Notes: generated by a model from the sequence alone, not told the origin. Shown: positions 26,715-35,615, numbered from the stretch's first letter. The stretch is 35,747 bases of DNA from Limosilactobacillus difficilis (GCF_947387495.1 NZ_CANDNU010000016.1:1-35747); one strand, 5' to 3'. Numbers and translations: made by a program.

Positions 26715-27956
26715 TTAATTTTGATCTGATCCTTGTCCATCGTCACTTTGATCAGCATCACTTTCCGGCAGGTCAATCCGGGGATCACCCGTCAAGGTTT
26801 CGCCGCCGTTTTCGGTTGGCAATTCTTTGCTCCAAACCTCGGTGTCATCAACCTGGTTCTGGAGAGCTTCGACGCTATCCATCCCCGTTACCCAAACAAA
26901 ACCCAGTAAGGAAGTTGGGGCTTTCTTGACATCCATCATGAAGCGGTACTGCCAATTATCCTTGAGCAGCCACTGCCGGTGAATTGCGTCTTCCTGGGCC
27001 TTGCGTACAACCATCATCAGTGCTGGCTGCAAGTGGTCGATCTGGTGCATCGGCATCCCCACAACGGTCCGCAGTAATTGTTCATACTGACTGACGTTTG
27101 CCGTCTTGTCGAAGACATTGCCAATGGCCGACAAGCCGGGCTGCAATCCTTTGACGTAGAGATTGCCCGTGTCAGTGACGTAGAAATTGACGCTGAAGAT
27201 CCCGCGGTACTGTAAAGCGGAAGCAACGCTGTGCATAATCCGCTGCATCTCTTTGAGCATGTCGTCATCGACCGCGGCCGACGTCTTGACCTCAATTAAC
27301 TTTCGTTGGCCGTCTAACACCAATTCAGCCAGCGGGTAAGTGGTCACTTTTTCACCATCCGTGGAAGCGACCATGGTGTATTCACTAGTGTGGTCGATCC
27401 ATGATTCCAGCAAGTAGGTACCGGCATCAATGAAGTCAGCAGCTCGCGAAATATCAGTTTGCCGGTTGATTCGCATCGAGCGCTCGCCCAGGCCGCGCTG
27501 AATCGGCTTTAAAAGGGCTGGGTAGCCGATCGAGTCGATCGATTGGTAAACATCGTCGAGGCTAATCACCGTAACGTACGGGGCCACGTTAACGTTGATT
27601 TGGTCGAGAAAAGCCCGCTCCATCAGCCGGTCCTGAACAATTTCTAGGGCGTTAACCCCTTGCGGAACGGCAGTGAACTTAGCGAGGTACTTCAGCACAA
27701 TGGCATCCACCTGGGTCGTTGCGTAAATCACCGCGTCAACGTTTTCCCCGAATTCGTGCAACTTGGCCTTCTCCCGATAATTGGCTACGATCGTAAAATC
27801 AGCCTGGTGCGTCACGGCTGGCATTGGCCGATCGACATAAACCCCAACGTTATAGCCAGCCTGCTTACATGCCGAAATCAGAGCCGAACCATTGAAGTCA
27901 ATCCCGATAAGGCCCAAAGTAGCTCCGGGATAAATTGGTTTCTCCATTGTCATCAT
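26715..27956 (-). CDS. PurK-like ATP-grasp protein
   Basis: A 413-residue protein built like N5-carboxyaminoimidazole ribonucleotide synthetase: an N-terminal pre-ATP-grasp Rossmann domain ([20 protein letters not shown]), an ATP-grasp domain with [18 protein letters not shown] as the nucleotide lid, and a C-terminal lobe. True PurK enzymes carry NEIAPRPHNSGH after the second metal site; here the equivalent part reads [14 protein letters not shown], so substrate or metal-binding residues are lost. The last 40 residues are an acidic Asp/Gln-rich tail. Its start overlaps the xpt stop by 4 bases. Standing with xpt and not in a pur cluster, it probably has a role other than de novo purine synthesis. 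Reaction unknown. Confidence 0.75.
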   Translation of the reverse strand: MMTMEKPIYPGATLGLIGIDFNGSALISACKQAGYNVGVYVDRPMPAVTHQADFTIVANYREKAKLHEFGENVDAVIYATTQVDAIVLKYLAKFTAVPQGVNALEIVQDRLMERAFLDQINVNVAPYVTVISLDDVYQSIDSIGYPALLKPIQRGLGERSMRINRQTDISRAADFIDAGTYLLESWIDHTSEYTMVASTDGEKVTTYPLAELVLDGQRKLIEVKTSAAVDDDMLKEMQRIMHSVASALQYRGIFSVNFYVTDTGNLYVKGLQPGLSAIGNVFDKTANVSQYEQLLRTVVGMPMHQIDHLQPALMMVVRKAQEDAIHRQWLLKDNWQYRFMMDVKKAPTSLLGFVWVTGMDSVEALQNQVDDTEVWSKELPTENGGETLTGDPRIDLPESDADQSDDGQGSDQN

Positions 27957-28534
27957 GCTTCCCCCTCTTCAAAACTAACTTTGCCGCCCGCTAAGGACTT
28001 GATTTTTGCCAGCGATTCCACCCGAACGCCAGCCTGACGCAATTCTTTGCCACCAGGTTGGAAGCTCTTTTCAATCACAATCCCGGCGCCGACTACCTGA
28101 ACGCCTGCCTGTGCGGCAATTTCCATCATGCCGTTAACAGCCTGACCGTTCGCCAAGAAATCATCGACCAGCAAAATCTTGTCATGCGGCTGAACAAAAC
28201 GCTTAGCAATTGAAATGTGGTTGGTTACCTTTTTGGTATATGAGTAGACATCTGCAGTGTAGAGGTCATCTGTCAAAGTGAGACTCTTGTGCTTACGGGC
28301 AAAAATCATCGGCACTCCCAAGGCCAGGGCGGTCATCAAAGCCGGTGCAATTCCGGAAGACTCAACGGTCCATACCCGGGTTACCCCCGCGTCTTGAAAA
28401 CGCCGCGCCAGTTCTTGACCACAGTGCTGCATCAAAACTGGGCTGACCTGGTGATTCAAAAAGCCGTCCACTTTTAAAATATTACCCGGCAAAACTTTGC
28501 CAGACTGGCGGATTAAATCGATCAATTCCTGCAT
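27953..28534 (-). CDS. xpt: Xanthine phosphoribosyltransferase
   Basis: A 193-residue salvage enzyme converting xanthine (and guanine weakly) with PRPP to XMP. The PRPP-binding loop is [14 protein letters not shown] at 120-133, and the N-terminal [20 protein letters not shown] is characteristic of Xpt. The SSGIAPA segment at 59-65 forms the pyrophosphate loop. The start at 28534 (MQELID) follows AGGAGG by 7 bases; a start seven codons earlier would run into the preceding gene's tail. It lies 10 bases after the glucosaminidase gene and overlaps the ATP-grasp gene. No purine riboswitch is present before it, unlike the Bacillus xpt operon. Confidence 0.95.
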   Translation of the reverse strand: MQELIDLIRQSGKVLPGNILKVDGFLNHQVSPVLMQHCGQELARRFQDAGVTRVWTVESSGIAPALMTALALGVPMIFARKHKSLTLTDDLYTADVYSYTKKVTNHISIAKRFVQPHDKILLVDDFLANGQAVNGMMEIAAQAGVQVVGAGIVIEKSFQPGGKELRQAGVRVESLAKIKSLAGGKVSFEEGEA

Positions 28535-28544
28535 AATGAGCCTC

Positions 28545-29171
28545 CTAGCGATCATACTTGTAAAGTTGGTAAGTCTGAATAACGCTGATTAATTTGTTAG
28601 CATAGTCGGGATCAGTGGCATATCCAGCCTGCTGTAACGCCTTGGCAGCCGTTCGGTAGTCACTCGCCGCGGTCACGGCTGAATAGTTATCAGCATTGCC
28701 GGTCGTCCCGTCGACCATCAGCCGCGCGTGATCACGGATTGAAGCGTCCCAGGATGGATAAACCTTAAAACGATCGGTAATTATAATCCACCGGCCATTG
28801 ACGTATTCCTTTGTTGACAGTTCGCGGGAATCAGCACCTGAACCCTTGATGCCAAACAGATTGTGATAGTTCGCAGCCAGTTTACTGCTTCCCCAATCTG
28901 ACTCCAAGATCGCCTGGGCGATCGTAATCGACGCCAAGACATGGTATTGATTCTGCATCGCCTGGGCCTCCGGCGCAATTTGCTTGATGAATAACTGCTT
29001 GGCATTGTCGCGCTTTTCAATGATCTGCTCCTGCTGGTAGTGCTGATAAACTTGATGACCAATATAGACCGCCAAAAAAACGATCAACACCACTAACAGA
29101 ATAAAGTAAGCCTTGCGATGCCCCTTATTCTTCTTTTTGGGTCGGGTCTGCCTTTTTTTTCTTCGTGCCAC
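28545..29171 (-). CDS. Membrane-anchored GH73 glucosaminidase
   Basis: A 208-residue peptidoglycan hydrolase. The first 20 residues are strongly basic, residues about 21-38 form one membrane segment ([17 protein letters not shown]), then a coiled linker leads to the GH73 domain (about 60-205). The catalytic glutamate is in [13 protein letters not shown], followed by [10 protein letters not shown], and the late [20 protein letters not shown] ending is typical of FlgJ-like endo-beta-N-acetylglucosaminidases. GTG at 29171 is favoured, with GGAGG 6 bases before it; a TTG one codon earlier is the alternative. With no LysM or SH3 domain it acts at the membrane side of the wall, probably in wall turnover. 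Confidence 0.9.
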   Translation of the reverse strand: MARRKKRQTRPKKKNKGHRKAYFILLVVLIVFLAVYIGHQVYQHYQQEQIIEKRDNAKQLFIKQIAPEAQAMQNQYHVLASITIAQAILESDWGSSKLAANYHNLFGIKGSGADSRELSTKEYVNGRWIIITDRFKVYPSWDASIRDHARLMVDGTTGNADNYSAVTAASDYRTAAKALQQAGYATDPDYANKLISVIQTYQLYKYDR

Positions 29172-29193
29172 CAACTACCTCCGTTAGCAATTA

Positions 29194-29215
29194 CAAAAAA
29201 ACAGTTTCACTGCTT
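29194..29215 (-). terminator. Short hairpin with T-run before the glucosaminidase gene
   Basis: On the minus strand AAGCAGT and ACTGTTT form a 7-bp stem including one GU pair around a GAA loop, followed by a run of seven T bases. TTGTTT with TAAAAT 18 bp downstream lies just upstream, so this may be an attenuator of the glucosaminidase operon instead of the end of the PrsW operon. Confidence 0.45.
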
Positions 29216-29276
29216 ATTTTAACTCATCATAACGGTGGCAAACAATCTACAGAGCAAAATCATCGTTAGGAATCAA

Positions 29277-30467
29277 TCAGGAATTGCTCTGCGCTTGCTC
29301 TGGCGCAGCGTCTGTATCCCCTTGCTTCTTCATTTGCAGCTGAAGGGTCTTGACCTCGCGCAATCCCGCATGGATGAGTACGAAAACGAAGAGCCAGGTA
29401 ATCACTGCTAAGATGATGTTTTTGATTACACTAGTGTAGATATCCCAATCCCAAAGCATATGAATGACGATTACAGAGAGCAGGAACTTCAAGAAATTAG
29501 GCCGCAAAAAGTCTTCCAATTCCAGTTGCTTCGTCTCCTTGGCCATCACCAAAGCAGCGGCTGCGATAGCACACCACTCCGTGTGGTCGGAGATGGAAAA
29601 CAGCGAACGCACTAAGGCAGCCGTAACCGAAGCCAATTGACCAGTACTATCATCCACCATGTACATGATGTTTTCAAAGGCAGCGAAACCAGAACCGACA
29701 GCGGCGCCAATCAGCATTCCGTTAAAGATGTGCTTTGCTCGCATTCGGTAGATAAAATAGCCAGCAACCAGTACCTTGCCAAGTTCCTCAGCAATCCCCG
29801 TTATCAAGGCTCCAGTAAAGTTGAGGGCCCCGCTCATCCCCAGGAAACTGTCTAAAATCATGGCAGCAATCAAAGAAAGGGCACCACCGACAAGGGTGAT
29901 CTTGATCACCTGGTAAAAGCTGATGTTACGATAAACGTTCACTTCAAAAAAGAGGATCAGCGCGGAAACTGGAACTGCTACCGACAAAGCCGCATCCAGT
30001 GAAAACGTCACACCAATCCGCGGATTTAATAAAGATAGGACCCAAAGCAGCGCTCCCAGGATCAGAGTGAAGACTAATGCCCGAGAAAACAGCCATGGTT
30101 GGACTTGCTCATCCGCCAAATCCGCTAAATCAGGCGTAGTCGTCTTCGTTCCCGCAATAAAAATCTCTTCGGCTTCTGCCTGACTATGGGACTGAAAAAC
30201 TTGACCGAAAAAGTCCCGCAAAGAGACTTTAACGGCGCCTTGACCACCCGTCCAACTATTAATGCGGGAAGTCGTTGCGTCAACAATCGTGGACTTGCTA
30301 GTTTGATTCGGCACCTTCTGACTAACAGTTGATTTAGCGTTCTCGCTGTCCGATTGATCCGCATAGATTTGCGGCAATGGTTGACCGCAGTTCAAGCAGA
30401 ACTTGGCGTCCCCCTCGTTTTTGGTACCGCAATTTGGACAAAAAATTACCTGTTCGTCTTTGCGCAT
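29277..30467 (-). CDS. Zinc-ribbon PrsW-family intramembrane protease
   Basis: A 396-residue membrane protein. A zinc ribbon with cysteines 10, 13, 24 and 27 opens the protein, followed by about 100 polar residues and seven to eight membrane segments. The PrsW glutamic protease motifs are present: EE at 227-228 (GIAEELGKV), FE at 264-265 (AAFENIMYM), H295 (HTEWCAIA) and H336 (VIHMLWDWD). PrsW cuts the anti-sigma factor RsiW in Bacillus; no such target is encoded here. The start at 30467 follows GGGGGG by 8 bases and 1 base after the stop of the preceding zinc-ribbon gene. A longer frame to 30647 overlaps that gene and is not credible. The two likely form a functional pair. Confidence 0.88.
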   Translation of the reverse strand: MRKDEQVIFCPNCGTKNEGDAKFCLNCGQPLPQIYADQSDSENAKSTVSQKVPNQTSKSTIVDATTSRINSWTGGQGAVKVSLRDFFGQVFQSHSQAEAEEIFIAGTKTTTPDLADLADEQVQPWLFSRALVFTLILGALLWVLSLLNPRIGVTFSLDAALSVAVPVSALILFFEVNVYRNISFYQVIKITLVGGALSLIAAMILDSFLGMSGALNFTGALITGIAEELGKVLVAGYFIYRMRAKHIFNGMLIGAAVGSGFAAFENIMYMVDDSTGQLASVTAALVRSLFSISDHTEWCAIAAAALVMAKETKQLELEDFLRPNFLKFLLSVIVIHMLWDWDIYTSVIKNIILAVITWLFVFVLIHAGLREVKTLQLQMKKQGDTDAAPEQAQSNS

Positions 30468-30468
30468 T

Positions 30469-31221
30469 TTAAAGCCCCCCAAGTAACAAACCGATGCCGC
30501 CACCGAGTAGACCAGCCCCAATCTTTTCGTCCCGGTCTGCCTCTTGGGCTTGTTGCTGTTCTGCCTGCTTTTCCTCCAGATAGCGTTCATGCAGTTGGCG
30601 ACACTCACTGGTTGTCTGGTAGCGGTGGCTTTCTTTGGTGCCATCATATTCCCACATTAGGCCGCTTCCCCGGTTGGTTTTAGCTGCAATCGCAATTCTC
30701 CACGTGCCCAGCGCCCGGCTGTTGACATCATGAGCCAAACCGGACAGTTGGTTTTCCACCCCGAGCCGTCGTGTATCAAAGTGGTTAGCAGCCAAGGAGC
30801 GACTATAGTTCTGCAACTGATCCTGGTCGGCGGTCACTACAATTGCGTGCTTACTGAGGTTTGTTGCCACCGTGTAGCCCTTCGCTGATGTAAAGCCGTT
30901 GGATACCACCGTCGACTTAACCATCTGAGGCAGGTAGACTTGACGATAGCCGACCACGACTAAAATAATGACAACAATCACCCCGACAAGCCATTTACCA
31001 TACTTGCTCCTCTTCGTCGACTTGTGCGGCTTTTGCTGGCCGTTCGCCATTGCCTTTTGAGCTGTTCCCTTAGCCTCTTCGGCATCAGACGGCTTAGCTG
31101 ACTTAGGCGTCGCAGAGCTTGCCGCTTCCCCAGTCTTCTTCTCTGTCAGCTGATAGCCACAGTGCGGGCAAAACTTTGCGCCAGCTTTGAGCTCAGCGCC
31201 GCATTTTGGACAAAAACGCAT
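30469..31221 (-). CDS. Zinc-ribbon single-pass membrane protein
   Basis: A 250-residue protein of unknown function. Residues 1-22 form a zinc ribbon (cysteines 4, 7, 18 and 21), 23-75 a disordered Lys/Ala-rich linker, and 77-92 a membrane segment (WLVGVIVVIILVVVGY). The outer part (about 95-235) has a globular region with AIVVTADQDQLQNYSRSL and ends in a Gln/Glu-rich helix and a glycine-leucine hydrophobic tail (GAGLLGGGIGLLLGGL) that may re-enter the membrane. GGGAGG is 11 bases before the ATG, a long spacing. It is cotranscribed with the PrsW-like protease, which also begins with a zinc ribbon, so it is a candidate substrate or partner. Confidence 0.75.
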   Translation of the reverse strand: MRFCPKCGAELKAGAKFCPHCGYQLTEKKTGEAASSATPKSAKPSDAEEAKGTAQKAMANGQQKPHKSTKRSKYGKWLVGVIVVIILVVVGYRQVYLPQMVKSTVVSNGFTSAKGYTVATNLSKHAIVVTADQDQLQNYSRSLAANHFDTRRLGVENQLSGLAHDVNSRALGTWRIAIAAKTNRGSGLMWEYDGTKESHRYQTTSECRQLHERYLEEKQAEQQQAQEADRDEKIGAGLLGGGIGLLLGGL

Positions 31222-31266
31222 AATAATAAAATCCTCCCAATATTTATTAAATGAATGCCTTTCAAG

Positions 31267-31293
31267 GCTATAATGAATTTTATAAGTTGTCAA
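31267..31293 (-). promoter_or_regulatory. Promoter of the zinc-ribbon/PrsW operon
   Basis: On the minus strand a perfect TTGACA (31288-31293) lies 15 bp from TATAGC (31267-31272), or 17 bp from TAGCCT. It sits between the rpsI terminator and the zinc-ribbon gene. Confidence 0.5.
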
Positions 31294-31300
31294 TATGCAA

Positions 31301-31335
31301 AATAAAAACAGGTTGCGGTTAAACCACAACCTGTT
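31301..31335 (-). terminator. Terminator of rplM-rpsI
   Basis: AACAGGTTG (31307-31315) and CAACCTGTT (31327-31335) form a perfect 9-bp stem extended by CGGTT/AACC pairing, followed on the minus strand by TTTTTATTTT. It lies 60 bases after the rpsI stop. Confidence 0.88.
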
Positions 31336-31393
31336 ATTTGAATTGTTGGTTGGCAAAAGCCGCCAGCCAAACAGCAGTATTAATCCCCAAAGA

Positions 31394-31789
31394 TTAACGC
31401 TTACTGAATTGACGAGCTTTCCGGGCTTTCCGCAGACCTGGCTTCTTCCGTTCCTTCATCCGAGGGTCACGAGTCAGCAGGCCGGCCTTCTTCAAGGCGT
31501 CACGAAAATCAGGGTCAGCCGCGAGCAATGCCCGAGCAATGCCGTGACGAGTTGCGCCGGCTTGACCAGCAAAGCCACCGCCATTAACGTTAACCAAGAC
31601 ATCGTACTGACCAGATGTCTTCGTAACATCAAATGGTTGGTTGACAATGGCACGAAGGTTAGCAAATGGAATGTAATCTTCGATGGCCTTGCCATTCATC
31701 GTAATCTTACCAGAGCCTGGTACCAAACGTACCCGAGCAGTTGAATCCTTACGACGTCCAGTGCCGCTGTATTGTACTTCTTGAGCCAT
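31394..31789 (-). CDS. rpsI: 30S ribosomal protein S9
   Basis: A 131-residue small-subunit protein whose C-terminal tail reaches the P-site tRNA. Signatures [19 protein letters not shown] at the start, [19 protein letters not shown] in the middle and the basic end RKARQFSKR are all present. It follows rplM by 15 bases, with GGAGG before the ATG. Both share the promoter upstream of rplM. Confidence 0.98.
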   Translation of the reverse strand: MAQEVQYSGTGRRKDSTARVRLVPGSGKITMNGKAIEDYIPFANLRAIVNQPFDVTKTSGQYDVLVNVNGGGFAGQAGATRHGIARALLAADPDFRDALKKAGLLTRDPRMKERKKPGLRKARKARQFSKR

Positions 31790-31804
31790 ATTTTCCCCTC
31801 CTCG

Positions 31805-32251
31805 TTAAATTAATTTCGTGATGTCAAGCTTTTCAGGCTTTTGAGCTGCGTTGTCGTGTTCTGCACCAGCGTAAACGTGCAACTTCATGCCCATCTTCCG
31901 GCCCAGTGGAGTGTGCGGCAGCATACCCTTAACAGCCATTTCAACCATCTTCGTTGGTTGCTTAGCCAGGAAGTCAGCAGCAGTCCGTTCATGGAAGCCA
32001 CCTGGTTGGTTTGGCGTGTGACGGTAGTACTTCTTGCCCTTCAGCTTGTTACCAGTCAATTTAACTTCAGCAGCGTTGATAATGATAACAAAGTCACCAG
32101 TGTCAACGTGAGGGGTGTAGGTTGGCTTGTTCTTGCCACGAAGAATCTTGGCAACAGCAGCTGCCAGACGACCGAGGGCAACGCCTTTGGCATCAACAAC
32201 GTACCATTTGCGGTCAACTTCACCTGGTTTTGCCATGTATGTCGTTCTCAC
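31805..32251 (-). CDS. rplM: 50S ribosomal protein L13
   Basis: A 148-residue large-subunit protein, an early assembly factor. The family opening [20 protein letters not shown], the [16 protein letters not shown] core and [19 protein letters not shown] are all present. The start is GTG at 32251, 8 bases after GGAGG; a start five codons earlier would put the ribosome site inside the coding sequence. First gene of the rplM-rpsI pair, with its own promoter and a leader of about 75 bases that may bind L13. Confidence 0.97.
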   Translation of the reverse strand: MRTTYMAKPGEVDRKWYVVDAKGVALGRLAAAVAKILRGKNKPTYTPHVDTGDFVIIINAAEVKLTGNKLKGKKYYRHTPNQPGGFHERTAADFLAKQPTKMVEMAVKGMLPHTPLGRKMGMKLHVYAGAEHDNAAQKPEKLDITKLI

Positions 32252-32327
32252 GATTAGTTCCTCCAATTTTTGTCTTCTTTAACAACCAAATAAGGTTCCG
32301 GGGCTTATCAGTGGTCAAAGAATACCA
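32252..32327 (-). promoter_or_regulatory. Possible L13 leader (autoregulatory RNA)
   Basis: The untranslated leader from the predicted start near 32327 to rplM can form AGTG..TGGT/ACCACT and AACC/GGTT stem-loops, followed by the ribosome site. L13 leaders are known in Firmicutes in this position; the fold here was judged by eye only. Confidence 0.35.
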
Positions 32328-32333
32328 ATCACT

Positions 32334-32362
32334 AGTGTACCCACTTTTCGGCATTCCGTCAA
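32334..32362 (-). promoter_or_regulatory. Promoter of rplM-rpsI
   Basis: On the minus strand TTGACG (32357-32362) and TACACT (32334-32339) are separated by 17 bp. It overlaps the end of truA, so ribosomal protein genes can be expressed apart from the ecf-truA operon. Confidence 0.7.
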
Positions 32363-32365
32363 CAT

Positions 32366-33121
32366 TTATTCACCATAATCGACATTGACCAGGTATAAGC
32401 CGCTAGCCGGTGCCGTCATTCGGGCCTGGTTGCGATCCTTAGCTGCTAAAACCCGTTTGACATCGTCGCTGGGGCGCTGTCTGCTGCCAATTTCTAGTAA
32501 AAGAGCTACCATGATGCGCACCTGGTTGTATAGAAAGCCATTGCCGACAAATTCAAAAACCACTTCATTATTAGCCACGTCGCGACGAACAGTTGCCTCA
32601 TAAATCGTTCGCACGTTACTGTGAGCCTGGCTGCCAGACGCCACAAAACTCGTAAAATCATGCTTCCCAACTAAATCTTGCGCAGCCCGCTGCATCAAAT
32701 CCACATCAACCGGGTACTTAAAATGAGCTGTGTAGTTGCGTTTAAAGGGATTGACAAATTCGCCCAGGTCCACCCGGTAACGATAACGTTTGCGGTGAGC
32801 GGAAAAGCGGGCATGAAAGTCCATACTGACCGGTTCTGCCTTCTTAACCAAAATATCCAGGGGCAAAAGGCTGTTAAGCGCTCGCTGCATCTGCAATCCC
32901 GTCAACTGATACGACAAGTCAAAATGAGCCACCTGATTGAGGGCGTGAACGCCAGCATCTGTCCGTCCCGACCCAATAACCGGAATTGCGGGGTCTGGAT
33001 GCTTGGCAATCTTATTCACCGCGTCCTTCAGAGTTTGCTCGACAGTCCGCTTGTGAGGCTGAATTTGAAAGCCCGAAAAATTAGTCCCGTCGTAGGCAAA
33101 AGTAATTTTATAGCGATACAC
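32366..33121 (-). CDS. truA: tRNA pseudouridine(38-40) synthase TruA
   Basis: A 251-residue enzyme that isomerises uridines 38-40 in the anticodon stem-loop. The catalytic aspartate is D55 in GSGRTDAGVHA. The N-terminal YDGTNFSGFQIQP and the later FVGNGFLYNQVRIMV are diagnostic. Gene order ecfA1-ecfA2-ecfT-truA-rplM-rpsI is the standard one in lactobacilli. A GGAGAG site lies before the ATG, 15 bases after ecfT. Confidence 0.97.
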   Translation of the reverse strand: MYRYKITFAYDGTNFSGFQIQPHKRTVEQTLKDAVNKIAKHPDPAIPVIGSGRTDAGVHALNQVAHFDLSYQLTGLQMQRALNSLLPLDILVKKAEPVSMDFHARFSAHRKRYRYRVDLGEFVNPFKRNYTAHFKYPVDVDLMQRAAQDLVGKHDFTSFVASGSQAHSNVRTIYEATVRRDVANNEVVFEFVGNGFLYNQVRIMVALLLEIGSRQRPSDDVKRVLAAKDRNQARMTAPASGLYLVNVDYGE

Positions 33122-33136
33122 GTTCCATCTCTCCTC

Positions 33137-33940
33137 TTATAATCCAATCCTGATCAGGACCAGGACAATCGTACAAGCACTCATAGCTATCGCCGCAACT
33201 GTATCAGGCCATTGCCATTGGAGCACTCGGTACTTGCTGCGAGACGCATCAGGATCATAACCACGGGCATCCATCGCCGTCGCTAAATCCTCGGCACGCT
33301 TAAAAGACGAGACAAAGAGCGGAATTAGGACCGGAATCAGCCGTTTGGCCCGGCTGAAAATGCTGCCAGTGTCAAAATTGGCGCCCCGGGCCCGCTGCGC
33401 GTTCATGATCTGCTGCACTTCGTTGACGATGGTCGGAATGAAACGCAAAGCAATTGATAGCATCAGAGCAATCGAATTAACCGGAACGTGCAAATACTTT
33501 AGCGGCTGCATTACCGAAGCAACGGCATCGGCCAGTTGGAGCGGTGGTGTGGTTGCTGTCAGCACCGTTGATGAAATGATGATCAGCATGAAGCGTGCAA
33601 AAATCAAGCCACATTGCCGAACTCCTCCGCTCGTAATCGCTATCCACCCCCAGTGCCAATAGACGTGACCACCAGAGCTAAAAAGGATCTGTACCGCAAT
33701 CGTAAACAAGATAATCCACAACATCGGCTTGACGCCGCGCCAGTAAGAAACAAACGGCACCCGTGTTAGTAGCAGCAAAATAAGCAGGAAAAAAGCCAGC
33801 CAGAGGTTGGTCCACAGACCATTAGCAAAGAAAACGAGAATAACATACCAGAAGCAGATCATCAGTTTTGCTCGCGGATCAAGACGGTGAATCGGAGAAT
33901 CGAGCGGAACATAAGAGCCAAAAACAACGCTGTTATTCAT
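33137..33940 (-). CDS. ecfT: ECF transporter transmembrane protein EcfT
   Basis: A 267-residue membrane scaffold (T component) that links the two ATPases to interchangeable vitamin-binding S components. It has about six hydrophobic segments, the conserved SPIHRLDPRAKL opening, and two coupling helices carrying the Ala-Arg-Gly signatures RARGANFD and DARGYDPDA. The ATG overlaps the ecfA2 stop by 4 bases, so the energising module is translated as a unit. No S component is encoded in this window; in lactobacilli they are scattered elsewhere. Confidence 0.96.
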   Translation of the reverse strand: MNNSVVFGSYVPLDSPIHRLDPRAKLMICFWYVILVFFANGLWTNLWLAFFLLILLLLTRVPFVSYWRGVKPMLWIILFTIAVQILFSSGGHVYWHWGWIAITSGGVRQCGLIFARFMLIIISSTVLTATTPPLQLADAVASVMQPLKYLHVPVNSIALMLSIALRFIPTIVNEVQQIMNAQRARGANFDTGSIFSRAKRLIPVLIPLFVSSFKRAEDLATAMDARGYDPDASRSKYRVLQWQWPDTVAAIAMSACTIVLVLIRIGL

Positions 33941-34803
33941 CCCTGCTTCCTCCTTAACGTTTCAGCCACTTCACTTGCCAGCTGCTCAATTGTTAACGGC
34001 AACGTTTCGGGTAAGGGTAACCCCTTGGCGCGTAGTTGCTGCCCCAACGCGACACTTGCTGGCATTTTTAGATGATTATCGCTAAGCAGCTGCGGCTGTG
34101 CAAACAGTTGCTGTGGCGTGCCAAACATCGTCATTTGTCCGTGGTTCATTACCAAGACGTGGTCAGCATAGGCGCCCACCAATTCCATCTGGTGGGTAAC
34201 CATCAAAATGGTCCGGTGCTGATCGTGCAGCGTTTTAATCAACCGCATCAATTCATCCTGACCGCTGGGATCCAATCCAGCTGTTGGTTCATCCAGGATC
34301 AAGGTTTGCGGCCGCATGGCCAAGACCCCGGCAATTGCCACGCGCCGCATTTGACCGCCTGAGAGGTCAAAGGGTGAGCGCTTATAATCTTCCCGTGGAA
34401 AATGAACCATCTCCAGTGCTGCAATGGCATCCGTTCGGGCCTCTTTATCCGTGCGTCCTAGATTTTGTGGTCCAAACATCACGTCCTCGAGCACTGTTTC
34501 GGCAAAGAGCTGGTTTTCTGGGAATTGAAAGACAAAGCCCGTTTGCTGGCGAAAAGCGGCCATCTCCTTCCTATTAGCGCCGGCCTGGAGTTGCCGCTGA
34601 CCATTACGGATGCTGCCAGTAGTGGGCGAAAGCAGGCCGTCAAGCAGTTGCATCAACGTCGACTTACCACTCCCCGTATGGCCGATTACTGCCGTCCATG
34701 ACCCATTGGGGATCGTAACGGAAACATTGCGGAGTGCTTCTACCGCAAAAGGAGTGCCAGCTTGGTAGCTGAAACTTAAATTTGTGAATTGTATTGCCGA
34801 CAC
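33937..34803 (-). CDS. ecfA2: ECF transporter ATPase EcfA2
   Basis: A 288-residue ABC ATPase. Motifs are intact: Walker A GHTGSGKST, Q-loop FQFPENQLF, signature LSGGQMRRVAIAG, Walker B TLILDEPTAGLDP and H-loop VTHQM. The C-terminal tail LAQPQLLSDNHLKMPASVAL is of the EcfA2 type. It probably starts at GTG 34803, overlapping ecfA1 by 28 bases, with AAAGGATGGTGG before it. Pairs with EcfA1 as a heterodimer on EcfT. Confidence 0.95.
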   Translation of the reverse strand: MSAIQFTNLSFSYQAGTPFAVEALRNVSVTIPNGSWTAVIGHTGSGKSTLMQLLDGLLSPTTGSIRNGQRQLQAGANRKEMAAFRQQTGFVFQFPENQLFAETVLEDVMFGPQNLGRTDKEARTDAIAALEMVHFPREDYKRSPFDLSGGQMRRVAIAGVLAMRPQTLILDEPTAGLDPSGQDELMRLIKTLHDQHRTILMVTHQMELVGAYADHVLVMNHGQMTMFGTPQQLFAQPQLLSDNHLKMPASVALGQQLRAKGLPLPETLPLTIEQLASEVAETLRRKQG

Positions 34804-35615
34804 AGCCAGTCCACCATCCTTTGTTCGTTATTGACATCTTCTGGTATTTGAATGCCCCTTGCAATTAATAACTGTTTGAGCTGAAAAACAAAGGGAGGCT
34901 TCAAATGTAGTTGCTGTAGCCTGGCAGATTGTGACAAAATCGTCGCCGCTGGTCCTTGTTCTACAAGATGGCCGTCGTTGATCACTACGACGTGATCGGC
35001 TAACGAGGCCTCATAAGTATCATGGGTAATGGCGAGGATCGTCAGCTGGCGTTCGCGCTGCAGACGAAGCAGCAAGTCGTCGATCTGTTGACGGCCTTCG
35101 GGGTCCAGCATACTGGTCGCTTCATCCAGAATCACCAGTTGGGGTTCCAGAGCTAGGACACCCGCCAGGGCAACTCGCTGCTTTTGTCCTCCTGACAGGT
35201 TGGCTGGTTGTTCATCGATAAAGTCGGCCATGCCGACTGTTTGAAGTGAGCGAGCAACTTTTTCCTGCATCGCAGCCCGGCAAACGTTCCGATTTTCCAA
35301 ACCAAAGGCTACATCTTCACCAACGGTTGTCCCAACAAACTGGTTGTCTGGATTTTGAAAAACAAAGCCGATTTTTCGACGAATTGTGGCCAAATTTTCG
35401 TTGTTGAGTGCCAGACCGTCAACGGTAATTGAACCCGCAAGTGGTGCCAAGAGTCCGTCGATCAACCGTGCAATCGTGCTCTTCCCGCTGCCATTGTGGC
35501 CAACTAAGGCCGTCCACCGTCCCTTGGGAACAGTGAAGCTAATGCCTTCAACGGCCCTTTTCGGGCTACCTGGATACTGAAAGGCAACGTCTTTTAGTGA
35601 AACCAGTGCTTTCAT
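34776..35615 (-). CDS. ecfA1: ECF transporter ATPase EcfA1
   Basis: A 279-residue ABC ATPase with Walker A GHNGSGKST at 39-47, Q-loop FQNPDNQFVG, signature LSGGQKQRVALAG, Walker B LVILDEATSMLDP and ITHDT as the switch region. The C-terminal part (about 225-279) with LKPPFVFQLKQLLIARGIQIP is the EcfA1 extension. AAGGAG lies 9 bases before the ATG. First gene of the module, preceded by an A/T-rich gap with a weak terminator. Confidence 0.95.
   Translation of the reverse strand: MKALVSLKDVAFQYPGSPKRAVEGISFTVPKGRWTALVGHNGSGKSTIARLIDGLLAPLAGSITVDGLALNNENLATIRRKIGFVFQNPDNQFVGTTVGEDVAFGLENRNVCRAAMQEKVARSLQTVGMADFIDEQPANLSGGQKQRVALAGVLALEPQLVILDEATSMLDPEGRQQIDDLLLRLQRERQLTILAITHDTYEASLADHVVVINDGHLVEQGPAATILSQSARLQQLHLKPPFVFQLKQLLIARGIQIPEDVNNEQRMVDWLCRQYNSQI

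Noticed and set aside
28535-28600. A purine riboswitch in front of xpt
   Set aside because: The xpt gene starts 10 bases after the glucosaminidase gene, so there is no leader to hold one.
33137-35615. A dedicated ECF transporter with its own substrate protein
   Set aside because: Only the shared ATPases and EcfT are present; no S component was found, so no substrate can be named.
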